Positions 15,715 through 23,346 of a stretch of DNA of 64,000 bases are shown piece after piece (the stretch's first letter is position 1; every line of letters begins with the position of its first letter). Origin of the DNA: Salinibacterium sp. G-O1 (lineage in GTDB: Bacteria > Actinomycetota > Actinomycetes > Actinomycetales > Microbacteriaceae); contig NZ_JASISV010000004.1 in the NCBI RefSeq assembly GCF_030063305.1, forward strand, positions 119,227 through 183,226, read 5' to 3'. Both the position numbers and the translations under genes were made by a program. The notes under the pieces were generated by a model. That model was not told the DNA's origin, ran no database searches, and saw only the letters and a list, made by a program, of their open reading frames with translations.

Positions 15715-16167
15715 GTGAGTCACTACGAAGAGTTGATGTCTGACGCCATCGCCGAGGCGAGACGCGCTCTCGACACCGGCGATGTTCCGGTCGCCGCGAT
15801 CATTGTGGATGCCGCGGGCAACCGTATCGCGGTGGGTCGCAACGAACGCGAACTCACGCATGACCCCACGGCGCATGCCGAGATTGTGGCGATCCGGGCG
15901 GCGGCCGAACAGGCGGGAACGTGGCACCTCGAGAACACCACGCTCGTGGTCACGCTTGAGCCGTGCACGATGTGCGCTGGCGCCATCCTGCAGGCTCGCA
16001 TCCCGCGTGTGGTGTTCGGAGCTTGGGACGAGAAGGCGGGCGCCGTCGGCAGCGTCTACGACGTGTTGCGTGACCGCCGGCTGCCGCACCGGGTCGAGGT
16101 CATTGCGGGCGTCCGCGAGCAGGAGTGCTCGAGGCTGCTCACCGACTTTTTCGAGGCCCGTCGCTAG
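15715..16167 (+). CDS. tadA: tRNA-specific adenosine deaminase
   Basis: A 150-residue zinc deaminase that makes inosine 34 in the tRNA anticodon wobble position. The zinc site is HAE (His54, catalytic Glu56) and PCTMC (Cys84, Cys87), with the family C-terminal VVFGAWDEKAGAVGSVYDVLRD. The GTG start at 15715 gives MSHYEELMSDAIAEAR, the usual first helix. Confidence 0.95.
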   Translation: MSHYEELMSDAIAEARRALDTGDVPVAAIIVDAAGNRIAVGRNERELTHDPTAHAEIVAIRAAAEQAGTWHLENTTLVVTLEPCTMCAGAILQARIPRVVFGAWDEKAGAVGSVYDVLRDRRLPHRVEVIAGVREQECSRLLTDFFEARR

Positions 16168-16203
16168 GGAACGCCTCGCGCCCGCGGCCGGCGGGAGCAG
16201 CGC

Positions 16204-16557
16204 CTAGTGCCAGAACACTGCCACGAACACGTTGATGATTGCGAGGCCTCCGGCGGCATGGAAGAACGGCTGCACCCGCCCGCCCTTGCGCTGCCTCACC
16301 ACCGCGGCGATGGCGGCGATGAGCACGACAGTGGCGATCATGGCCTTGACCGCGATCTTTGCGTAGACGAGGTCTTCGTCCCCCGCCTCAGCCAGACCGA
16401 CGAGTGCTAATCCCGTCACGACCTGCGTGATCGCACCGATGAGGGTCGGCATGAGTACGTAGTCCGATTTGCGGCGCATCTGAAGGAAAAATGAGCCGAT
16501 AATCGCGGCCAAACCAAGGAAATGACCGGTGAGCAGCACCGAGTGAAGGATGTCCAT
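16204..16557 (-). CDS. Small four-helix membrane protein, function unknown
   Basis: A 117-residue protein with four predicted membrane segments: about 5-25 (LLTGHFLGLAAIIGSFFLQ), 34-54 (LMPTLIGAITQVVTGLALVGL), 68-87 (KAMIATVVLIAAIAAVV) and 98-115 (HAAGGLAIINVFVAVFW). No catalytic motif is seen. Such proteins are common in Microbacteriaceae, usually annotated as integral membrane proteins. It lies between tadA (convergent) and a CDF transporter in the same direction. Confidence 0.8.
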   Translation of the reverse strand: MDILHSVLLTGHFLGLAAIIGSFFLQMRRKSDYVLMPTLIGAITQVVTGLALVGLAEAGDEDLVYAKIAVKAMIATVVLIAAIAAVVRQRKGGRVQPFFHAAGGLAIINVFVAVFWH

Positions 16558-16598
16558 GGCTCAAGACTGGCCTGACTCGGCCGAAACTACCAGCCGGG

Positions 16599-17561
16599 TT
16601 AGTCGGCGCTCTTGATGACGATGGTCTCGGTCGCCGGGTTCGCTGGGTTCAGTGGCCGGTAGACGTCCGGTTCGAGGTAGATCACCCGTGCCACCGGTAC
16701 CGCCTCCCTGATGCTGACCTCGACGGCATTGATCTCGGTCGCGACATCGGAGAGGCGCATCTTGCTGGCGAAACCGATCTTCGCGGCGACGAGCAATTCG
16801 TCGGGGCCGAGGTAGAGGGTCTTCATGTGGATAAGCACCTCAACGCTCGAATGCGCGTTGATCGCGTCGCGAATCTTCGCGACGTCTGCCCGGTTGGCGC
16901 CCTCGCCGACCAGGAGGCTCTTGGTTTCGATGCCGAGGATGACGGCCACCGCCACGAGCAGCACACCAATCGCGAGCGTGCCGATGGCGTCCCAGCTCGA
17001 ATCGCCGGTAGCCACCGTCAGGCCGACGCCGGTGAGGGCCAGGGTGAGCCCGAGCAGTGCTGCGCAGTCTTCGAGAAGAACCACGGGAAGCTCAGGCGCC
17101 TTGGCGTGCCGAACGAACTGCACCCAGCTCTGGTCTCCTCTGACGAGGTTGGATTCTTTGATCGCCGTGCGAAGCGAGAAGCCTTCGAGAACGAGCGCCA
17201 CGATCAGGATGACGATCGGCACGATGGGCATCTCGAGTTCGTGCGGGTCCTGCAGCTTGCTGATGCCCTCGTAGATCGAGAACACGCCTCCGACGGAAAA
17301 CAGGATGATCGACACGACGAAGGCGTACACGTAGCGTTCGCGGCCGTATCCGAACGGGTGGCTGGCGTCGGCTTCTCGCTTTGCCTTTCGCCCACCGAGC
17401 AACAGGAGACCCTGGTTGCCGCTGTCCGCGAGGGAGTGCACACTCTCGGCGAGCATCGAACTCGACCCCGAGACAATGAAGCCGATGAACTTCGCGATCG
17501 CGATACCGAGGTTCGCGAGCAACGCCGCGATGATTGCCTTGCCGCCACCAGATGCACTCAT
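16599..17561 (-). CDS. Cation diffusion facilitator transporter
   Basis: A 320-residue metal/proton antiporter of the CDF family. The first helices carry LAESVHSLADSGNQGLLLLG, with the conserved serine/aspartate metal site (HSLAD). A later helix has LLEDCAALLGLTLA, where family members have a second HxxxD-like site (here EDCAA). A cytoplasmic C-terminal domain follows (about 230-320). Exported metal, probably zinc or manganese, cannot be read. The ATG at 17561 is chosen because it is 7 nt from a TAGGAT box; upstream in-frame codons run into proC. Confidence 0.88.
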   Translation of the reverse strand: MSASGGGKAIIAALLANLGIAIAKFIGFIVSGSSSMLAESVHSLADSGNQGLLLLGGRKAKREADASHPFGYGRERYVYAFVVSIILFSVGGVFSIYEGISKLQDPHELEMPIVPIVILIVALVLEGFSLRTAIKESNLVRGDQSWVQFVRHAKAPELPVVLLEDCAALLGLTLALTGVGLTVATGDSSWDAIGTLAIGVLLVAVAVILGIETKSLLVGEGANRADVAKIRDAINAHSSVEVLIHMKTLYLGPDELLVAAKIGFASKMRLSDVATEINAVEVSIREAVPVARVIYLEPDVYRPLNPANPATETIVIKSAD

Positions 17562-17587
17562 GCGATCAATCCTAGGATGATCGCATG
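17559..17587. promoter_or_regulatory. Palindromic back-to-back leaderless promoters of the CDF gene and proC
   Basis: The two start codons sit in the arms of a near-perfect palindrome: CATGCGATC (17559-17567) and GATCGCATG (17579-17587) around ATCCTAGGAT (17569-17578), with one extra base. The centre provides TAGGAT on both strands, 7 nt before the CDF ATG and 6 nt before the proC ATG. Confidence 0.65.
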
Positions 17588-18412
17588 ACGACGACGCTTC
17601 CGACCATTGCAATTGTTGGCGCAGGTTCGATGGGCGGCGCGATCCTCGGGGGCCTTCTGGCGCCCGGCGTGACCGTGGACGGTGGCATCCGCGTCACGAA
17701 TCGCACCCAGGCGAAAGCCGACCTGGTAGCGGCGCCCGGCGTCACGTCGTATGCGCTGGCCACGACCCCAGATGCGAACCTTCAGGCCGTCAGGGGAGCG
17801 GGAATTGTGATGCTCGGGGTGAAGCCCGCCATGATCCGAGACACTCTGGCCGAGCTCGCGCCCGCGCTGGATGCCGACGCCCTGATCATCAGCGTCGCTG
17901 CCGGAATCCCCATCTCGAGCATGGAGGCCGCAGTGCCGAACGCCGTGCTGCGCGCCATGCCGAACACGCCGGCCCTCGTCGGCAAGGGAGTCACGGGGCT
18001 TGCCGCCGGAACCCGTGCAACGCCAGCACAGCTGCAACTCGGGCGCGCGCTGTTTGAGACCGTCGGCACCGTGCTCGAGATTCCCGAGTCACAGATCGAT
18101 GCGCTCAGCACGATCTCCGGCTCCGGTCCCGCGTACGTCTTTCTGTTGATCGATGAGCTGACCGGCGCCGCCGTGCGGATGGGGTTCACGCCCGAACAGG
18201 CAGCGACGATGGTCAACGGCACTTTTGCTGGCGCCGTCGCCCTGCTGGAGGCATCTGACAAGACTCCCGAGCAGCTTCGTTTGCAGGTCACCAGTCCGAA
18301 GGGCACGACCGAGCGCGCCGTCGCCGAGCTGCAGGCGGCCGACCTCGGTGCGCTGTTCGATCGCGCGACCGCAGCGGCAGTGGCCCGGGCGCGGGAGCTC
18401 GCAGCGGGCTGA
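17585..18412 (+). CDS. proC: Pyrroline-5-carboxylate reductase
   Basis: A 275-residue enzyme that makes proline from pyrroline-5-carboxylate with NAD(P)H. Seen: IAIVGAGSMGGAILGGL Rossmann loop, GVKPAMIRDTL, AMPNTPALVGKGVTG, and the C-terminal STISGSGPAYVFLLIDEL and TSPKGTTERAVAEL signatures. The length is standard. Confidence 0.97.
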   Translation: MTTTLPTIAIVGAGSMGGAILGGLLAPGVTVDGGIRVTNRTQAKADLVAAPGVTSYALATTPDANLQAVRGAGIVMLGVKPAMIRDTLAELAPALDADALIISVAAGIPISSMEAAVPNAVLRAMPNTPALVGKGVTGLAAGTRATPAQLQLGRALFETVGTVLEIPESQIDALSTISGSGPAYVFLLIDELTGAAVRMGFTPEQAATMVNGTFAGAVALLEASDKTPEQLRLQVTSPKGTTERAVAELQAADLGALFDRATAAAVARARELAAG

Positions 18413-18425
18413 GGTGGTCGACCCC

Positions 18426-19097
18426 CTAGGCGCCGATGCCGGCGAAGCGCTCGATGTCTGCTGAGTTGCCGCTCACGATGATCAGGTCGCGATTGGAGAC
18501 GACAGTCTCGGGGGTCGCGTAGGTGAACTCCTGGCCGGGCGACTTCACTCCCACCACGGTAATGCCGAACTTTCTGCGCACCTGCGACTCAGAGAGCGGG
18601 ATGCCGCGAATCGGCTTCGGCGGATACATCTTGACGATCGCGAAGTCGTCATCGAACTCGATGAAGTCGAGCATGCGGCCCGAGACCAGGTGCGCGACGC
18701 GTTCGCCGGCCTCAGCCTCTGGATAGATCACGTGGTTCGCGCCGATGCGCGCCAGGATCTTGCCGTGTGACTGGCTGATCGCCTTCGCCCAGATCTGCGG
18801 GATCTTCAGGTCAACCAGGTTGGCTGTGATCAGAACGGATGCCTCGATGGATGACCCCACCGCGACGACCGCGATCGAAAAGTCCTGCGCACCGATCTGC
18901 TGCAGCGCATCGATCGATCTGGCGTCGGATTGGACGGCGTGGGTGACTCGCGATGACCACTTCTGCACGAGGCTCGCATCCGCATCGATCGCCAGCACCT
19001 CGCGGTCGAGCCTCTGCAACTGGCCAGCTGTCGCCGCACCGAATCGACCGAGACCGATCACCAGCACCGGTGCGTCGTGCGCAATCTTGTCAACCAA
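18426..19097 (-). CDS. TrkA-type K+ channel regulatory subunit
   Basis: A 223-residue RCK/KTN protein: VLVIGLGRFGAATAGQLQRL binds nucleotide, DADASLVQKWSSRVTHAVQSDA follows, and a TrkA_C domain occupies about 135-220 (IPLSESQVRRKFGITVVGVK, NRDLIIVSGNSADIERFAG). It gates TrkH/KtrB potassium channels. No TrkH gene is adjacent in the window, which is unusual. The start is a TTG at 19097 with GAAGAGGGG upstream; no ATG or GTG is better placed. Confidence 0.87.
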   Translation of the reverse strand: MVDKIAHDAPVLVIGLGRFGAATAGQLQRLDREVLAIDADASLVQKWSSRVTHAVQSDARSIDALQQIGAQDFSIAVVAVGSSIEASVLITANLVDLKIPQIWAKAISQSHGKILARIGANHVIYPEAEAGERVAHLVSGRMLDFIEFDDDFAIVKMYPPKPIRGIPLSESQVRRKFGITVVGVKSPGQEFTYATPETVVSNRDLIIVSGNSADIERFAGIGA

Positions 19098-19185
19098 CGT
19101 GGGCCCCTCTTCCGGTGTGGAATGTGCCGCGCGGGAATACCGCGCATCCTTGCCGCTTTCCGTCGAAAGCTTAGCTCCACCGCGC

Positions 19186-19191
19186 TACCCT
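19186..19191 (+). promoter_or_regulatory. Leaderless -10 box of the ArsR gene
   Basis: TACCCT, 6 nt (GTTCGA) before the ATG at 19198, with no ribosome site. Confidence 0.5.
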
Positions 19192-19197
19192 GTTCGA

Positions 19198-19674
19198 ATG
19201 GCTGACATCTTCGACGTCGTTGCAGACGCGACCAGGCGAGACCTCATGCAGGCCCTTCTGGAACAGTACGTGTCCGGGCAATCCGAGACTGGCGAGATCA
19301 GCGTCGGCGTTCTCGTCGAGCGCCTCGGATTAAGCCAGCCGACAGTGTCGAAGCACCTCAAGGTGCTGCGCGATCACGGCCTCGTATCCGTGCGCGAAGA
19401 CGGCCAGCACCGGTACTACAAATTGGATGCCGGCCCCCTCGAGTCGATCGAAGACTGGCTGATCCCATTCCTGAGCGCCGACTTCGACGAGATCGGGGCA
19501 GACGGTGCGTCGGCAGCGTTCGCCGCCTGGTCGGGGGCGGATGTGGGCGACACCCTGGGCCGCCGACTGGCCGAAGGTTCGCATCAGGCTCGCACGGTCA
19601 TCCATGACGCAACCGACGCCGTCGCTGAGAAGCTCCCGGACGGCGTGCGCCGCCGCCTGTTCCGCGACCGCTAG
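19198..19674 (+). CDS. ArsR-family regulator
   Basis: A 158-residue protein with an ArsR winged helix in the first 95 residues: MADIFDVVADATRRDLMQALLE, then GLSQPTVSKHLKVLRDHGLVSVREDGQHRYYKLD. No cysteine metal site is present in the recognition helix. The C-terminal 60 residues (TLGRRLAEGSHQARTVIHDATDAV) are not part of the family core. Divergent from trkA; target unknown. Confidence 0.85.
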   Translation: MADIFDVVADATRRDLMQALLEQYVSGQSETGEISVGVLVERLGLSQPTVSKHLKVLRDHGLVSVREDGQHRYYKLDAGPLESIEDWLIPFLSADFDEIGADGASAAFAAWSGADVGDTLGRRLAEGSHQARTVIHDATDAVAEKLPDGVRRRLFRDR

Positions 19675-19684
19675 CACCGCGCAG

Positions 19685-19699
19685 CCCCGAAATGCGGGG
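19685..19699 (+). terminator. Short hairpin after the ArsR gene
   Basis: CCCCG/CGGGG with a 5-nt loop, 11 nt after the stop. There is no T-run, so it is only a weak terminator candidate. Confidence 0.35.
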
Positions 19700-19789
19700 G
19701 TGGACACGAGTCACACCAGCCCCTATTGTTACCGATTAGCACACCAGTAACATCCACGGTGTGGTTTCGGTTCAAGGGGCACAGCCAAT

Positions 19790-19984
19790 ATGACGCAGGA
19801 TCTGTCTGACGTGCGCTTTCTCACGGTCGCTGAGGTTGCCGAGATGATGCGCGTATCGAACATGACCGTCTACCGGATGGTGCACTCCGGCGACCTTCCC
19901 GCCGTGCGATTCGGCCGGTCGTTCCGCATTCCGGAGTCCGCCGTCGCCGCCGTGATCGAGACTCCGATGTCGGACGTCGGTTAG
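19790..19984 (+). CDS. Small excisionase/BldC-type helix-turn-helix protein
   Basis: A 64-residue MerR-like winged helix: FLTVAEVAEMMRVSNMTVYRMVHSGDLPAVRFGRSFRIPESAVAAVIE is a full HTH_17 domain. Such proteins precede the bS22 gene in many actinobacteria, as here. Probably a DNA-binding regulator rather than a phage excisionase, since no phage genes are nearby. AAGGGG lies about 11 nt before the ATG. Confidence 0.85.
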   Translation: MTQDLSDVRFLTVAEVAEMMRVSNMTVYRMVHSGDLPAVRFGRSFRIPESAVAAVIETPMSDVG

Positions 19985-20077
19985 CGCGCATATCCTGCTG
20001 CGCTAGACTCACCTAGTACATTTTTCCGCGGTTCTGATTCGGACCGAGCGGTTCGTTCAGAAATCAGTGAGGTCCCT

Positions 20078-20176
20078 ATGGGTTCAGTCATCAAGAAGCG
20101 TCGCAAGCGTATGGCCAAGAAGAAGCACCGCAAGCTGCTTCGCAAGACGCGCCACCAGCGTCGCAACAAGAAGTAA
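20078..20176 (+). CDS. Small ribosomal subunit protein bS22 (AURKAIP1/COX24 domain)
   Basis: A 32-residue, extremely basic peptide: [19 protein letters not shown], then [13 protein letters not shown]. It matches the actinobacterial AURKAIP1/COX24-domain protein seen as bS22 on mycobacterial ribosomes. A GTGAGG ribosome site lies 7 nt upstream. Too small for most gene finders. It follows the small HTH gene and precedes a hairpin. Confidence 0.93.
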   Translation: MGSVIKKRRKRMAKKKHRKLLRKTRHQRRNKK

Positions 20177-20182
20177 GACCTC

Positions 20183-20198
20183 TGCCGCAGTAGCGGCA
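20183..20198. terminator. Hairpin between bS22 and the HAD gene
   Basis: TGCCGC/GCGGCA with an AGTA loop, 7 nt after the bS22 stop and 9 nt from the convergent HAD stop. It could serve both directions; no strong T-run. Confidence 0.5.
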
Positions 20199-20206
20199 CA
20201 GGGTGA

Positions 20207-20971
20207 CTAGCGGGCGCGTTTCTTCACGTCACGCGCCTGCTTCTTCACCAGTTTCCTGGCCTCCCGGATGCTCGACCGCTTCAGCGGCAGCACCGTCCAG
20301 GAATTCTCGCGAGCATGGGCGAGCAGCTTTGCGTCAGGATTCACGACGATCCTGTTGCCCACCATGGACAACAGCGGGATGTCGTTGCTTGAGTCTGAGT
20401 ATGCCCAGCAGTCTGCAAGATCGGCGTCGAGGTCGAGGGCTAGCTGGCGTGCCACCGCTGCCTTTTCGGCACCGTGCAGGACGTGGCCGTCGAGGACGCC
20501 CGTGAAGACGCCGTCGAGCGCCTGCACCTTGGTGCCCAGCGCGCCGGTCAGCCCGAGACGGTCGGCTATCACCTGCGCAACGAGTTGGGGAGTCGCGGTA
20601 ACGAGCCACACCTCGTGACCCTTCTCGAGATGCTCACGCGTGAGTTCGACGGTTTCCGGCCACAGCTTCGGGGCGAAGTCACGCTCATAAATCTCTTCCG
20701 CGAGAACGGTCAGATCCGCCTCGGTGTGCCCGACGACGAGAGCGAGGGCCCGATCCTTCGCTGTGGCGAGGTGGTTGCGATTCTCGCCCACGGCCAGAAA
20801 ACGAAACTGGTGCCAGCCGAACAGAAGGATGTCGCGCCAGGAGATGATCCCGCGGCGGAAGGCTTCACGGCCGACGTAGTAGACGCTCGCACCCCTCATC
20901 AGGGTGTTGTCGACATCGAAGAATGCCACGATCGGTCGATCACTGGGCGGAAGAGGCTGAACGTCAGACAT
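20207..20971 (-). CDS. HAD-family phosphatase (SerB/CicA-like, IB subfamily)
   Basis: A 254-residue HAD hydrolase. Motif I is AFFDVDNTLMRGAS, motif II VWLVTATPQLVAQVIADRLG, motif III/IV the lysine region and WAYSDSSNDIPLLSMVG. The subfamily acts on phosphoserine or phospholipid head groups; many actinobacterial members lie near glutaredoxin genes as here. The basic C-terminus (KLVKKQARDVKKRAR) may contact membranes or nucleic acid. ATG at 20971 chosen because TAGACT lies 8 nt upstream. Confidence 0.85.
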   Translation of the reverse strand: MSDVQPLPPSDRPIVAFFDVDNTLMRGASVYYVGREAFRRGIISWRDILLFGWHQFRFLAVGENRNHLATAKDRALALVVGHTEADLTVLAEEIYERDFAPKLWPETVELTREHLEKGHEVWLVTATPQLVAQVIADRLGLTGALGTKVQALDGVFTGVLDGHVLHGAEKAAVARQLALDLDADLADCWAYSDSSNDIPLLSMVGNRIVVNPDAKLLAHARENSWTVLPLKRSSIREARKLVKKQARDVKKRAR

Positions 20972-20979
20972 CGCCGACC

Positions 20980-21004
20980 AGTCTACGGTCGAGTCATCTA
21001 GTCT
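20980..21004. promoter_or_regulatory. Divergent leaderless promoters of the HAD and glutaredoxin genes
   Basis: Minus strand TAGACT (20980-20985) is 8 nt from the HAD ATG. Plus strand TAGTCT (20999-21004) is 7 nt from a GTG at 21012. Confidence 0.5.
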
Positions 21005-21011
21005 GTTGGTC

Positions 21012-21275
21012 GTGACGATCGCGCGGCTGACTCTCATCGGCAAACCGGAGTGCCATCTCTGCGATGACGCCAGGGAGGTGGTGACGTCGGTCGTCAGCGA
21101 GCTGGGTGCTGCGGCATCCGTCACCCTCGAGGAGCTCTCGATTCTCGACGACGCGGCGCTCAACGACAAGTACTGGGAAGAGATCCCGGTGCTGTTGATC
21201 AACGGGGCGGTACACAACATCTGGCGCATCGACCCGGTGCGACTGCGGGCAGCATTAGTGGAGGCAACAGCATGA
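21012..21275 (+). CDS. Glutaredoxin-like thiol protein
   Basis: An 87-residue thioredoxin-fold protein: LTLIGKPECHLCDDAREVV contains a CxxC (CHLC) redox site, and IPVLLINGAVHNIWRID the cis-proline. Belongs to the DUF836/glutaredoxin-like group. GTG at 21012 is favoured by the TAGTCT spacing; TTG at 21006 is the alternative. The last codons overlap the next gene as ATGA. Confidence 0.85.
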   Translation: MTIARLTLIGKPECHLCDDAREVVTSVVSELGAAASVTLEELSILDDAALNDKYWEEIPVLLINGAVHNIWRIDPVRLRAALVEATA

Positions 21276-21571
21276 TCAGGCACATCGTCACCTGGAAGCT
21301 CAAGGCACAGGATGACGCGGGGAAGGCCGACGCCGTCGCCGCGATCGCGGGGGCGCTCGAGCCGCTGGTCGACGTCATTCCCGGCATCCAGAGCCTCGTG
21401 GTTCGGCCGAATGTCGCCTACTTCGGCAGCAACTGGGATGTGCTAGTGATGGGCGACTACGACTCGCTGGATGCTCTTGAGACGTACATGACCCACCCTG
21501 ACCATGTCACTGCCGCGGCTGTCGTGCGCGAGCATGCATCAGACCGGGCAGCCATCGACTTCGAGCTCTGA
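21272..21571 (+). CDS. Dabb (stress-responsive A/B barrel) protein
   Basis: A 99-residue dimeric alpha-beta barrel protein: MIRHIVTWKL at the start, GIQSLVVRPN and DYDSLDALETYMTHPDHV in the middle are standard for the Dabb domain. Biochemical role unknown in bacteria. Translationally coupled to the glutaredoxin-like gene. Confidence 0.88.
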   Translation: MIRHIVTWKLKAQDDAGKADAVAAIAGALEPLVDVIPGIQSLVVRPNVAYFGSNWDVLVMGDYDSLDALETYMTHPDHVTAAAVVREHASDRAAIDFEL

Positions 21572-21584
21572 CGCTCGTCGGGTA

Positions 21585-21878
21585 TTAGAGCTTCTGAACG
21601 TCGATCGGGCCGGTTGAGCGCTTCTGAAGCGCGTCACGCTCGGCCGACAGAGAGTCGAGGGTGGCTCGTTCGAGAGCGAGCGGACCCATGTCGTCGAAGG
21701 GGTTGCCCATTCCGCTCTTGGAGTGAACGGCCTCGGCGTAGGCAGTAGCTGCCGCCGCCACCTTCGAGCTCGCTCTCTGCGCCTTCTTGAGCGAGACGGC
21801 GCTGCCGCCGACAACCTCCGCGTGGGTTTTGAGGGCCTTTTTGAGATCCTTCAGGGCAGCGTCGATTTTCTTGGACAT
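21585..21878 (-). CDS. Conserved hypothetical, lysine-rich helical protein
   Basis: A 97-residue protein, largely helical (IDAALKDLKKALKTHAEVVGGSAVSLKKAQRASSKVAAAA), with no signal peptide or membrane segment. I do not recognise a characterised family. The ATG at 21878 has CAAGAT 6 nt upstream on the minus strand, a weak leaderless box. Between Dabb and aspS. Confidence 0.65.
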   Translation of the reverse strand: MSKKIDAALKDLKKALKTHAEVVGGSAVSLKKAQRASSKVAAAATAYAEAVHSKSGMGNPFDDMGPLALERATLDSLSAERDALQKRSTGPIDVQKL

Positions 21879-21934
21879 GGGGTTATCTTGCCCCATGAAG
21901 GTGTACTGCTGCCACCGTCGTTCCTATGAAGGTC

Positions 21935-23263
21935 CTATGGCAGCAGTCGCGTGGGCCCGCGGAACAGGTAGGTCGCCTCGCGGATGTTCGACAGGTGCAG
22001 CATGAGCATCAGCACCCGGCTGAGCCCCATGCCGAAGCCGCCGTGCGGCGGGACTCCGTAGCGGAAGAAGTCGAGGTAGAAGTCGAGCTCTTCCGGCTCG
22101 AGTCCCTTCGACTTCGCCTGCTCGATGAGCACCTCCACGCGGTGCTCACGCTGGGCACCGGTCGAGATCTCAACCCCGTTGAAGATGAGGTCGTAGCTGT
22201 TGGTCAGCGAATCATCGTCGTCGTGACGCATGTGATAGAACGGCCGGATGCTCGACGCGTAGTCGGTCAGGAACACGAATTCGTGGCCGTACGTTTCCTT
22301 CACGTAGGCAGCGATCTGGCGCTCACCCTCGGGATCCATATCGTCGTCGTGACGCGGAACCTCGTATCCGCGCTCGGCGACGATGCGCTTCGCTTCGGCC
22401 AGCGGGATGCGCGGGAACGGGGTGGTGGGCACCGTCACTTCGACGCCCCAGAGGGCCTCAATCTCGGCGCCGTGCTTTGCCTTGACGGCCGCGAAACCGG
22501 CAACGAGCAGCTCCTCGTGCAGCTTCATGACGTCTTCGTGGCTGTCGATCCAGCTGATCTCGCTGTCGACGCTGGTGAACTCGGTCGCGTGACGGCTCGT
22601 GAAGCTCGGGTCGGCACGGAACGCCGGGCCGACCTCGAAGATTTTGCCGAAGCCAGCGGGCTGGGCCATCTGCTTGAAGAATTGCGGGCTCTGGGCGAGG
22701 TAGGCCTTCGTGTCGAAGTAGCCGACCTCGAACAGTTCTGCCTTCGACTCGCTCGCGCTGGCCATGAGCTTGGGGGTGTGCAGCTCGATGAAATCGTTCT
22801 CGACCCAGTACGTGCGCCAGGCGTGCTCCAGCGTGGTCTGGATGCGGAAGATGAGGTTGTTCTTCGGCTGGCGCAGGTCGAGGAAGCGCCAGTCCATGCG
22901 CTTGTCTCCGGCGCTGTCGTCGGCGATCGGCGTCTCGGGGATGGCAGCGGCGGCGATGTCGAGCGACTCGAGCTTGATCTCCACTCCTCCGAGCTTGACC
23001 CGCTCGTCGTGCTTGAGCTCACCCGCGGCGGTGAGGAAGGTACCCTGCGCAAGAGCCGAAATGGCTTCGGCCAGCGGGTCGGCTGCCGGCGTGCCATCCT
23101 CGGCGAAAATTCTGGGGTGAACGAGCTGAACCGCGCCGGATTCGTCGCGCAACACGACGAACTGCACCTTCTTCTGGTCGCGCACCGTTTCGACCCATCC
23201 CGAGACGGAGGCTGGCCCGTCTGTCGCGGCTGGCAGGTTCTTGATCAGGGTGCGTTGGGTCAC
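21935..23263 (-). CDS. aspS: Aspartate-tRNA(Asp/Asn) ligase, archaeal type
   Basis: A 442-residue class II synthetase. An N-terminal OB-fold (VSGWVETVRDQKKVQFVVLRDESG) binds the anticodon. The catalytic core has MDWRFLDLRQPKNNLIFRI, SPQFFKQMAQPAGFGKIFEVGPAFRADPSFTSRHATEFTSVDSEI (motif 2) and PPHGGFGMGLSRVLMLMLHLSNIREA (motif 3). The short length, absence of the bacterial GAD insertion and the ISTGAQREHRVEVL segment mark the archaeal AspRS type, commonly non-discriminating and annotated as aspartate-tRNA(Asn) ligase. AsnRS is less likely. GTG start at 23263 follows TAAACT by 8 nt. Confidence 0.88.
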   Translation of the reverse strand: MTQRTLIKNLPAATDGPASVSGWVETVRDQKKVQFVVLRDESGAVQLVHPRIFAEDGTPAADPLAEAISALAQGTFLTAAGELKHDERVKLGGVEIKLESLDIAAAAIPETPIADDSAGDKRMDWRFLDLRQPKNNLIFRIQTTLEHAWRTYWVENDFIELHTPKLMASASESKAELFEVGYFDTKAYLAQSPQFFKQMAQPAGFGKIFEVGPAFRADPSFTSRHATEFTSVDSEISWIDSHEDVMKLHEELLVAGFAAVKAKHGAEIEALWGVEVTVPTTPFPRIPLAEAKRIVAERGYEVPRHDDDMDPEGERQIAAYVKETYGHEFVFLTDYASSIRPFYHMRHDDDDSLTNSYDLIFNGVEISTGAQREHRVEVLIEQAKSKGLEPEELDFYLDFFRYGVPPHGGFGMGLSRVLMLMLHLSNIREATYLFRGPTRLLP

Positions 23264-23271
23264 GAGGATCG

Positions 23272-23277
23272 AGTTTA
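23272..23277 (-). promoter_or_regulatory. Leaderless -10 box of aspS
   Basis: TAAACT on the minus strand, 8 nt before the GTG start. Confidence 0.5.
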
Positions 23278-23346
23278 CCCGGCAGGGCGCACCCAGCAGT
23301 TGATGTGGGGTTGAGCATTCCGTTAAGTCCGGCTGAGGGGTTCGCT

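Noticed and set aside
19790..19984. Phage excisionase
   Set aside because: The HTH_17 domain is shared with excisionases, but the gene sits directly before bS22 with no integrase or phage genes, matching a conserved actinobacterial regulator.
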